DNA from: Ustilago trichophora | Taxonomy: Eukaryota > Basidiomycota > Ustilaginomycetes > Ustilaginales > Ustilaginaceae | Direction: 5' to 3' | Length of the DNA stretch: 64,000 nt | Assembly (NCBI GenBank): GCA_900323505.1 | Contig: OOIN01000040.1 | Location: forward strand, 372,001-436,000 | Shown here: positions 10,811-20,300 of the stretch, one piece after another | How the letters are laid out: the number at the start of each line of letters is the position of its first letter | How positions within the stretch are numbered: the stretch's first letter is position 1 | Position numbers and translations under genes: made by a program | The notes under the pieces: model-generated | Seen by the model: the letters and a program-made list of their open reading frames with translations, nothing else | What the model was told of the DNA's origin: nothing | Databases searched by the model: none

Positions 10811-13800
10811 ATGCCTGTGACCTCGGCCGCCAAACTCGCCTCTCACATATGGAGGGGCGCTGCCCAGTCGGCTGCCAATGCAGCCCATAACTCGGCCAAC
10901 ACTTTCCGTGGTGCCTTCCAGGGCGCTTCTTCCGGCTCTGCCTCCTCTACCTCTGGTTCGTCAGCCTCTGGTTTCGCTGCCGGTCTCAGCAGCGGTGGTT
11001 CTTCTGCTGGCGCCGGTGCTGGTGGTGCCAAGTTCCATGCCGGCCGCGGCGCCCACTTCTCCTACCAGCATACCGGTCGTGCACTCTCCCAAGCATCCAC
11101 CACGTCCAACACCGATGCCAACAACAAGAGCAACGACGACGACGACGAGATTCGTAGGCAAAAGGCTTACAAGCTTCGTCTCGATGGTCACCACTACGAA
11201 CGCTCCATGCTCGGAGCTACAGGTCATCTTACCAACTCGCACATGCAGGTTCGCTTCCGTCATGCTTTTGCCGCTAAGCAAGGTCCGCTGCTCGTGACTG
11301 CTGCAGAGCACGCTTCCACTACAAACGCCGAGGGCGAGGCGGACGCTACTCAAGCAAAACGACAGGCTTCGACTTCGGCTGCTGCTAGCGAGGCTTCAAA
11401 TGTAGAAGTGCAGTCCAGTGCCGCTACTATTGCTGGTACCACCGCCCACGACCGTCTCTACAAGGATCTTCGTTCTGCTAGCAAGAGAAGGGATGCCGTT
11501 CAGGTCCGTCTCAGCGTCGACGCGTTCAAGGCGCTGCCCAAGGAGCAAAAGACCACGGCCGGCTTCAACATGGTCATGGAATCGCTCTTGTCCATCCGCA
11601 AGAAAGGCCAGACGGTGCAAGAGATTACCGACACCTACAACGACATGATCCAGGCTGGTCTATCTCCCAATAGCCGCACTTACACCGTTCTCGTCAAGGC
11701 GCTCTGTGCGCGTGATGCAGAGACTGCCTCTCCAACTCCAGCCGCCGATGCTCCAAAGACCTCTGCCGACGACAAGGCTGCTGTCGCTGCTGCTGCTCAA
11801 GTGGCTCCCGAGGATAACTTTGGCCAGGCACTCGAGTTCATGGGGGTCGCCCATAGCAGTCGCAACTGGTTCGACGATCATCATGCCTACAACGCCGTGC
11901 TCTCCAGCTGTGCTCTTCGTGGCGACGTCGATCGCGCGCTGAGCGTGCTCGACCTTCTCGAACGCAGCCTCTTTGCCAACACGGACGCTGTCACTTTCAA
12001 GCACCTCATCAGGACATTTGTCACCGACCCGCAGCTCAAACCGGATGAGACGCAGCAGATGCAGGAGGCTCGCAAGCTTGCCGCATGCAAGCAGGTCTTT
12101 GACGAATTCCTGCTCGCAAGTCAGAATCCGGAATGGAGGCACGACGCCGATTACATCGTCTGGTCTTCGCTGATTGACGCTCACTTTGCGCTCAACGATC
12201 CCACCGGCGCTGTCAAGCTCTTTGAAAGGATGCTCGAGGGAGGTGACAATGTTCCTGCGCTTCAAACTTCGGTCATCTCTGCCATGATTCGCGGCTTCCT
12301 CGACATTGGAGACACTGCCACCGCTCTGCATTGGTTCGCCAAGGTCAGCCCAAAGAGCAAAGCTTCTCCATCTTCTTCTACTCTGCCCTTGCCTACCACT
12401 CAGATCATCGAGCAGCTCATCGCCAGCCTGGCTCGATCCGACGAGCAGTTCCTCGAGCCCCTCGAAAGCGTCTTTCACGTCTACCTGGAGCAATGCGCCA
12501 TTGTGCAAGTCGACGCCAAGCTTACGCCTCTTAGCCAAGTCATCACGGCCAATGTCGCCAGTGCCCAGCGCCTTCTGGATGCCGGCGCCGCAGAGGAGGC
12601 CAACGCTTCACTCGACCGTGCTCTCACCGCTGCTGGTGCCTTCTTCGCCCAGGAGGCTGCTCGCGTTCATCAGCTCAACCTCTCCAAGCACGTCGAGCAG
12701 ACTTGCGGGGTTGTTTCTGCCATCTTCCAGCTTACCGATGCCCTTCTCACTGTCGACCGTGTCGTCGACGCCGGCTCTACCCTGACCTACGCAGGCCTTT
12801 TTGTCGAAAAGCTCGATCTGACAGCCGAGCCCTTCGCCTTCATTGGCCACCAACTCTCCCAACTCGGTTCCCGATTCTTGACCACTGACGCCTCTGCTAC
12901 CACCAACCCTGACTCTACCACCATCCGACTCTTCGCCAGCGCCGAGTTCGTCGCACCGATTCTGCGCGCTGCTGACTTGCTCGACGAGCATGTGGCTGCT
13001 GGACTCGCCAGCCTCTACAGGTCCGTGCATCACAAGTCGCCAGATGCCATTGTCAATTTGCCGCTTTCGGAAGATGCATGGTCTCTGATTCTTGAAGCAT
13101 TCTGCTTCGAGGAAATGAACGTTCGACAGCTCAACCTTGAAGCATTCAAGTTGGAGGGTATTCCAATTGTTTTGCAGGATTTGGACAAGCTGCCTGCTGC
13201 TGCTGCTGATGCCGAGACTGCTGAGGATAGCGCTGTGCGCCCTCCTGTGGACACCAGCAAGGCAATCGAAGTTACAGTTTCACGATATGGACAGGAGGCG
13301 CTCTCGTTGCTACCCGAGTGGGCCACGCAGAACGTATCTGCTGTTGCTGCCAAGGAAGAGGCGCAAGAAATCGCCTCGGCTCGAGACGAGACCAGCAGCG
13401 AAGCTGACTCGGCATCGCTGCTCACCACTTCGACTCCCGCTACCACGCCTCCCCAGCAGCACTCGCCTCTCCACCGTCAAGACTTGCCCGCACCGACACT
13501 CTCTACTGGATCCACTCTGCCCTCGTACTCTTTCCCACCCGTCCAGGTTATCGACACCGATTTTGGACAGACTCTGATGTCGCTCGCGCGTCCCTCGGGA
13601 CAGAACGAAGCGCCTCGCGTCTACGGCGAGGTGCTCGAGCAGATCAAGGTCGGCAACTTTGCCCATCCGGAAGGTCTTGCCGTGCTGATTGGTGCATTTG
13701 GTCGTCTCGGTGATGTGGAGCGTGTCGAGGAGCTGTACGCTATGGCTCAGCACGTCCTGCATGCTTTGGTTGGAGACCTTACCTGGCAGTCGAACGCTTG

Positions 13801-16441
13801 GTTTGTCGTTGAGGATGCCATGATCCAGGCACTCAGCCACGCTGGTCGACCCGAGGCAGCCACTACGCATCGCCACCGCATCATCGCTGCTGGTGGCACA
13901 CCAACTTCGACTTCGTACGCCGCACTCATCGCTACCATCCGTGACACCACCGACGACGCTTCTATCGCTCAGGAACTGTTTGACGAATCGCAACGCTTCG
14001 GCGTCCGCCCCTCTGCCTATCTGTTCAACACGGTCATCTCGAAGCTCTCTCGCGCACGCAAGGCCGACCGAGCTCTGCAGCTGTTTGACGAGATGACGCT
14101 CAACCTGCGCATCAAGCCCACCAGTGTCACCTACGGAGCCGTCATCAACGCCTGCACTCGTATCGGTGACGAGCAGCGTGCAGTCCACCTGTTTGAGCGC
14201 ATGGAGCGCGATCCTGCCTTCAAGCCGCGTGTCCCACCGTACAACACCATGATGCAGTTCTTCGTTCAAAGTGTCCCCGATCGCGAAAAGGCGCTCATCT
14301 ACTACCGCAAGATGATCGCCGCTCGGGTCGAGCCCAGCGCGCACACGTACAAGTTGCTGCTGGATCTGTTTGGCGCCATCGAACCCGTGCAGCCCCAGGA
14401 GATGGAGAAGGTGTTTGCCGAGCTGGTCGCCAATCCGTCGGTGTCGGTGCAGGGTACACACTGGGCTTCGTTGATCAACTGTTACGGTTGCATGCTGAAT
14501 GATGTGGACCGTGCGATTGCTACGTTTGACTCGATCGCATCGCATCCTTCGAACAGGACTGGAAAGGACGGGGCGAGCTTGCCGGATGCGGTGTCGTTTG
14601 AAGCCTTGCTGGCCGTGTTTGTCGCTCACCATAGGACGGATTTGATGCGCCCGCATCTGGAGAGGATGAAACAGGCCGGGATTCAGATGACTGCGTACGT
14701 GGTCAACTTGCTCATCAGGGGATACTCGATGGAGGAGGGCGAGGCGGGTCTCAATGAGGCTCGTGCACTGTTCGAGAGCATGAGCGAGCCAGCTGCCGGT
14801 GTAGCTGCGGTGGGCAATCATCCACCACGTGCTCATGGTGCTGGTGCGCCGGCTTCGGCTGATGCTTTTGCTGTCTCGCCTTCGTCGTCGTCGTCTGCTG
14901 CTACCGCTGCTACCGCTGCTTCTGTTGGTGGTGCCGTTGGCGGAGACAACCCGTTCGGATCGGTGCAGCGAGAACCTTCGACTTATGAGGCTATGATCCG
15001 TGCCGAGCTGAGCCACGGCCATGCTGATCGTGCTGCCGCTCTGGTCGACCGTATGGAGGCGCGTGCTTTCCCACCTGCACTGATCATCCGCGCGCGTGCG
15101 CTCATTTCGGAAGACATCGCTTCGACTGCCAACTCTGCCGCCGCTGCCACCGAGGATGTCGAGTCTTTGCGTCAATTCGGTAGCAGCCGACTCACATTTG
15201 GGCAGACATCTCCAAGATTGAGCCACGCCGGTTTGTACGCCACACCATTCGCAACTACTCCTTGCTCGGCTGGCAACGCTGGAAGCATGTCGGTACGCCA
15301 TGCTTCGACTATGGCTGGCAGTGGTGCTGCAGCGCCTGCCCCTGGACCGCCTAAGCCCAATAGCGCTTTCACTATCTTTGACCGTTCCGCCAAGACGCTC
15401 CAGAAGGACCGTGCTGCACTTCGACCCTCTGTCACAGCCCAGGATGATGGTAGCCATGCATTCGGCGCCAACTCGACGCGCGGTGAAGCATCCCGTCAGA
15501 CCGATTACGTACGTCGCGCCATGGCCGAATCGCTCGCCGACCGAGTCCAGGACATCAAGCGCGATTTCCCCACGATTGTCGAGCTTGGTGCTGGTCCCGG
15601 ATTCCTACGCCACTATCTGGACCCCAAGGGATGCGGCACTAGGAAGATCATCATGTGCGACACGAGCGAGGCGCTTCTCAACCGGGACAGCCATCTGGAT
15701 GACCAATTCGGATTCGAATTCGAGCGTCGGGTGGTGGACGAAGAGGAGTTGGCGTTTGAAGAAGGTTCGCTGGACTGTGTGGTTGTGAGTGGTGGATTGC
15801 ACTGGACCAACGACTTGCCTGGTGTTCTGATTCAGATCCGACGTGCGCTCAAGCCGGATGGTGTCTTTATCGCGGCGCTCTGTGGAGGAGATACGCTGTT
15901 TGAGTTGAGGACGAGTTTGCAGTTGGCAGAACAGGAGAGGGAGGGAGGTATCTCGCCGAGGATCTCGCCGATGGCGGATACGAGGGATATGGCTTCGCTG
16001 TTGTCGAGGGCTGGATTTACGATTCCGACGGTGGACGTGGATGAGGTGTCGGTGGGATATCCGAGCATGTACGAGTTGATGCATGATTTGAGGGACATGG
16101 GCGAGTCGAATGCGGTGATCAACCGAAGGGGGCAGTTGAGGAGGGATACGATGCTGGCTGCTGGTGCGATCTACGAGGCTCTTCATGGTTCTTCGGGTGG
16201 TGAAGAAGAAGAGCAGGGTGAAGGAATTGCAGCAACATTCCAATTGATCTTTTTGATCGGATGGAGCCCAGCGCCTACGCAACCCAAGCCGCTCAAGAGA
16301 GGAAGTGCAAAGTCTAGCTTGAAGGATGTTCTTGCAGGACAGGAGGTAGATGTGCAACAGCAAATTGAAAGCGACATGCAAAAACAGTGGATGAGCTCCA
16401 TGTCGGAGACGACTGCTGATGGCAACAAGAACAAAAAGTAA
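10811..16441 (+). CDS. PPR protein fused to NDUFAF5-type complex I assembly enzyme
   Basis: One open frame of 1876 codons without an intron. Residues 1-45 are Ala/Ser-rich with scattered Arg and almost no acid, like a mitochondrial presequence. Helical-hairpin PPR units lie at about 250-500 and 1030-1330, for example around TYGAVINACTRIGDEQRAVHLF. From about residue 1516 the protein reads as NDUFAF5: the family start FTIFDRSAKTLQKDRAALRP, the SAM-binding motif VELGAGPG at 1590-1597, then SGGLHWTNDLPG, ALKPDGVFIAALCGGDTLFE and FQLIFLIGW near the end. NDUFAF5 proteins modify and assemble the NDUFS7 arm of complex I in the matrix, and PPR proteins bind organelle RNA. The fusion is seen directly. 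Whether the product is one protein, is cleaved, or is expressed from two transcripts is unknown. Met1493 followed by SVRHASTMAG could mark a former separate start. Confidence 0.85.
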   Translation: MPVTSAAKLASHIWRGAAQSAANAAHNSANTFRGAFQGASSGSASSTSGSSASGFAAGLSSGGSSAGAGAGGAKFHAGRGAHFSYQHTGRALSQASTTSNTDANNKSNDDDDEIRRQKAYKLRLDGHHYERSMLGATGHLTNSHMQVRFRHAFAAKQGPLLVTAAEHASTTNAEGEADATQAKRQASTSAAASEASNVEVQSSAATIAGTTAHDRLYKDLRSASKRRDAVQVRLSVDAFKALPKEQKTTAGFNMVMESLLSIRKKGQTVQEITDTYNDMIQAGLSPNSRTYTVLVKALCARDAETASPTPAADAPKTSADDKAAVAAAAQVAPEDNFGQALEFMGVAHSSRNWFDDHHAYNAVLSSCALRGDVDRALSVLDLLERSLFANTDAVTFKHLIRTFVTDPQLKPDETQQMQEARKLAACKQVFDEFLLASQNPEWRHDADYIVWSSLIDAHFALNDPTGAVKLFERMLEGGDNVPALQTSVISAMIRGFLDIGDTATALHWFAKVSPKSKASPSSSTLPLPTTQIIEQLIASLARSDEQFLEPLESVFHVYLEQCAIVQVDAKLTPLSQVITANVASAQRLLDAGAAEEANASLDRALTAAGAFFAQEAARVHQLNLSKHVEQTCGVVSAIFQLTDALLTVDRVVDAGSTLTYAGLFVEKLDLTAEPFAFIGHQLSQLGSRFLTTDASATTNPDSTTIRLFASAEFVAPILRAADLLDEHVAAGLASLYRSVHHKSPDAIVNLPLSEDAWSLILEAFCFEEMNVRQLNLEAFKLEGIPIVLQDLDKLPAAAADAETAEDSAVRPPVDTSKAIEVTVSRYGQEALSLLPEWATQNVSAVAAKEEAQEIASARDETSSEADSASLLTTSTPATTPPQQHSPLHRQDLPAPTLSTGSTLPSYSFPPVQVIDTDFGQTLMSLARPSGQNEAPRVYGEVLEQIKVGNFAHPEGLAVLIGAFGRLGDVERVEELYAMAQHVLHALVGDLTWQSNAWFVVEDAMIQALSHAGRPEAATTHRHRIIAAGGTPTSTSYAALIATIRDTTDDASIAQELFDESQRFGVRPSAYLFNTVISKLSRARKADRALQLFDEMTLNLRIKPTSVTYGAVINACTRIGDEQRAVHLFERMERDPAFKPRVPPYNTMMQFFVQSVPDREKALIYYRKMIAARVEPSAHTYKLLLDLFGAIEPVQPQEMEKVFAELVANPSVSVQGTHWASLINCYGCMLNDVDRAIATFDSIASHPSNRTGKDGASLPDAVSFEALLAVFVAHHRTDLMRPHLERMKQAGIQMTAYVVNLLIRGYSMEEGEAGLNEARALFESMSEPAAGVAAVGNHPPRAHGAGAPASADAFAVSPSSSSSAATAATAASVGGAVGGDNPFGSVQREPSTYEAMIRAELSHGHADRAAALVDRMEARAFPPALIIRARALISEDIASTANSAAAATEDVESLRQFGSSRLTFGQTSPRLSHAGLYATPFATTPCSAGNAGSMSVRHASTMAGSGAAAPAPGPPKPNSAFTIFDRSAKTLQKDRAALRPSVTAQDDGSHAFGANSTRGEASRQTDYVRRAMAESLADRVQDIKRDFPTIVELGAGPGFLRHYLDPKGCGTRKIIMCDTSEALLNRDSHLDDQFGFEFERRVVDEEELAFEEGSLDCVVVSGGLHWTNDLPGVLIQIRRALKPDGVFIAALCGGDTLFELRTSLQLAEQEREGGISPRISPMADTRDMASLLSRAGFTIPTVDVDEVSVGYPSMYELMHDLRDMGESNAVINRRGQLRRDTMLAAGAIYEALHGSSGGEEEEQGEGIAATFQLIFLIGWSPAPTQPKPLKRGSAKSSLKDVLAGQEVDVQQQIESDMQKQWMSSMSETTADGNKNKK

Positions 16442-17362
16442 TTTCGCTTCCATTCAGCACAGACAGATCTGACAGAATTTGTCTGTTGCGTATATAGGTT
16501 GACTATGTTTGTATTTGTATCCAGGACCAGAATCAGATGTTTCAATCGAATGCTACCCATTTTGGCTTTCTACTCTGATGCATGCATGAGGTGTGCATTG
16601 ATATGATCGAGATGAAGTACAGTCTGTACTGGCATGATGAGGACTCATCACCAACCCAATACCCAACAATCAACACCTTACAGTACTGTGCTGTACAGTA
16701 TATCACCTTGAGCCACGCTTTCTTCGGCAAAAAGTCTAAATTTCCTCTGGAAAAGGAAAGTGACACCTGTGTGTGTGTGCACAGACGCTTTGCCGCTGAA
16801 AGACGGAATCGGCTGCTCGCGTGCGTGTTGGCTTTCAAAAAGGCACACACACACCACACAAACCGTCCAACTGCTTGGTAGCTCAGCACAGACCCTTTAC
16901 TTGACACTCTCACTTGCACCATTTCCTTTCCTTGCTTTCGACTTTCATCATCATCATCATCAGCTTAGGTCATAGGCGAGCACACACCTCACCATTCGGA
17001 CCGGACTGGATCGGAACAGCACGCACTCATTTGATACCCCACTCAGCATTTTCGCATTTCCCAACCCAACACACTTCATTTCCCATCTACCGGAATCGAG
17101 GGTCGCTTTCACCACTTTGCATCTTGCTTTAGATCTTTCATGCATCCAGCCACAGCACAAATTCATCATCGTCATCATTCAAGCATAGCTAACAGCTAGC
17201 TGCAAAAGACTTTTCTCGTATTCTGGCGTCCTTGGTCAGGCATCTCCGCCAACACTCGTGTCGAAGCATTCGGTTGGATTGCAGTCCCTCGGCTGTGCTG
17301 GCGCGGACACATCTCTCAGCTCAACACAGTCGTGGACAATACTAGCTCGATAGCCAGCCACG
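16442..17362. other. Intergenic region upstream of kin3
   Basis: About 0.9 kb without a gene. It contains palindromic motif copies at 16617-16629 and 16680-16702, a GT-rich patch near 16768-16780 and a CAT repeat at 16945-16962. The pyrimidine-rich final 400 bases are the likely kin3 promoter and leader. Confidence 0.6.
16680..16702. repeat. ACAGTACTGTGCTGTACAGT palindromic motif
   Basis: Imperfect inverted repeat built from the same ACTGTAC core as the arrays at 9646 and 35900. It lies about 240 bases after the stop of the PPR-NDUFAF5 gene, with a related copy at 16617-16629. Confidence 0.65.
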
Positions 17363-20300
17363 ATGGCAGACTCGGGCAACATCAAGGTCGTGGTACGATG
17401 TCGTCCCATGAACTCGCGAGAGCGCAATCGTGGTGCATCCAACTTGATCGAATTCGTCGATGACCACCAACTCGTCCTCCAACCGCCCTCGGAAGGCGAC
17501 AGTCGAGAAAACACAAAAGCGACCAAGAAAAAGTCTATGCCCTTCTCCTTCGACCGTGCTTACGACGAGAACACGGAACAAGACACCCTCTTCCAGTACA
17601 TCGGTGTCGAGCTCCTCGAACATGCTTTCAACGGTTTCAACACCTGCGTCTTTGCCTATGGTCAGACCGGGTCCGGCAAGTCACACTCCATGGTCGGCTA
17701 TGCCGAGGCAAAAGGGCTCATTCCTCTCACCTGCTCTCGTCTCTTTGATGACATCCGAGACAAAACAAACGCCGATGAAAACCTCAAAATCAGCGTAGAG
17801 GTCAGCTACATCGAAATCTACAACGAAAAAGTGCGCGACCTGCTCAATCCCAAAAACAAGGGCAATCTCAAGGTGCGAGAACATCCCTCTCTCGGTCCCT
17901 ACGTCGAGGATCTCAGCAAGTTGGTCGTTGGCAGTTTCCGCGATATCGAAAATCTTATGGATGAAGGAAACAAGGCTAGAACCGTAGCTGCCACCAACAT
18001 GAACGAGACCAGTTCAAGATCGCATGCCGTCTTTACGCTCCTATTGACGCAGAAGCGGTTCGATGTTCAGACAAAGCTCGAAGCCGAGAAAGTATCGCGC
18101 ATCTCTCTGGTCGATTTGGCTGGTTCCGAGAGGGCTAACTCGACCGGTGCCACCGGTGCCAGGTTAAAGGAAGGTGCCAACATCAACCGATCCTTGACGA
18201 CTCTCGGTAAAGTCATTGCGGCGCTAGCGATCGCAAGTGCCGCTCCAGAGCCAGCAAAGGGCGCCAAGAAATCAAAAGCCGCGAGCTTGGACAGCTTTGT
18301 GCCCTATCGAGACTCGGTGTTGACGTGGCTGCTCAAGGACAGTTTGGGAGGTAACTCGAAAACTGCCATGATCGCCGCCATCTCGCCGGCTGATTACGAG
18401 GAGACGCTCAGTACTCTCCGATACGCCGATCAGGCCAAAAAGATCAAAAACAAGGCCGTCGTCAACGAGGATCCCAATGCCAAACTCATCCGAGAGCTCA
18501 AGGAAGAACTCGAACTGCTTCGTACCCGTGTTGCCGGCGGTGGCGGCATTGACGGAGAGAGCAGTTGGGATCCCTCAATACCGCCCGAGAAGCAGGTCGT
18601 ACGATATCAGACCAAATCCGGCGAGATCAAGACCGTTACCAAAGCTGCATTGCAAGAACAACTCGAACAGAGCGAAAAGATCATGTCCAGTCTCAACGAA
18701 TCCTGGGAGGAGAAGCTCGCCAAGACCCAAGAGATTCAAAAGGAACGAGAAAAGGCACTCGAGGAGCTGGGTATCAGTGTAGACAAGGGCAACGTTGGTG
18801 TTCATACGCCCAAGAAGCTACCCCATCTGGTCAATCTCAACGAAGATCCCTTGATGTCCGAATGTCTGATCTACCAGATCAAGACGGGGCAAACACTGGT
18901 AGGCAATCTCGAAAGCGGCGCAGACGTGCATATCAAGCTCAGCGGGACCAAGATCTTGGCCAAGCACTGCATGTTTGAGCACCAAGACGGCGTGGTGACG
19001 GTTACTGCCATGGGTCAAAGTATGACCATGGTCAATGGCAAGCGTCTCAATCCCGACGAGCCGAAACGATTGCGTTCAGGCTACAGAGTCATTCTGGGCG
19101 ACTTTCACGTCTTTCGCTTCAACCATCCCGAGGAAGTGCGAAAGGCCAGGGATCGTGTTCGGTCGACACTGGCACTCTCTACGGGAGAAGCACAGAACGA
19201 GACGCTCGTCGACGGCGATCTTCCCTCCACCCGTCCCGATTCTCCTGCATCAGGCGATGTCGACTGGACCTACGCCCGCCGCGAGTACGCCATGGCCAAG
19301 CTCAACGGTCAAAATGTCAACTTTGACAACCTCAACGAGGAGGACCTCGAAAAGCTCTTTGAGGACATTTCGCGCGCCCGATCCAAAAAGTCGATGGGAA
19401 GCGTGCTAGGAAGGCCAGAAAGCAGGGCGAGTCTCTTTGACGACAATGCCAGCGAATCGGCGAGCTCTGTGGTGAGACCGTACTCGTATGGGGCTATGAC
19501 GGACGATACTAGCATTGATCCTTGGAGTCAGGCGGGGAGCGAAATGGGTTCGATGCGGTTCGGTGCGGGTACGCCGATGAAGGAGAGTCCTTACAGCAAC
19601 AATGCTGCTTCTTCGCCAGCTGTGGCGGCGAGTCATCGGGAGACAGAGTCGCTCAGAGCCAAGGTCAAGGAGTATGAAGAAAAGTTTACACGCATGGCGA
19701 ATGGTTCTCCTGGCTTTGGGTCGCCTCGACTGGGCGATGGACCGGTCGAGTACAGTGATTCGCAAAAAGCACTGCTCAAGAAAACGCTCGCCAAGTGGAA
19801 GGCACACACCAAGGTCTCGATGGCCGAAGATGCGCTTTCCAAAGCGGTCCTCGTCAAGGAAGCCAACGTGATCAGCAAGGAGCTGGGAAAACGCGTCACC
19901 TACCAGTATACCGTTGTCGACGACTTTCCGCTCGCAGTGCCCACATCTGGCGTCGAAGCCATTGCGGGCTTGACCGAGTTCGACGATGTCTCGGATCCCG
20001 ATCTTGCCTCGTGCGCCAAACCGTGCATGGGCATCAAGGTGCTCGACTATATCCATTCGACATGCTACGTCTGGTCGATGCCCAAGTTCGAACAACGTCT
20101 TCAAAAGATGCGAAACTTGTATACGTTTGTCGACAAGCCAGAGTACTCGCAGCATTTCAACTGGTCCGATCCATTCTACGAGGCTCCGCATCCGACGTAT
20201 GCGTTTGTGGCTAGCACACTGGTTCCGTTGAATCCGCTCTCAAGGCAAATTTCGACAAAGTACAGACTGCCGCTGCACAATAGGCATACGGGCAAGCAAA

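Noticed and set aside
13310..15457. A 715-codon open frame on the minus strand
   Set aside because: It lies antisense to the PPR-NDUFAF5 coding sequence, is rich in Arg and Ser, shows no domain, and follows from the strong GC bias at third codon positions of the real gene.
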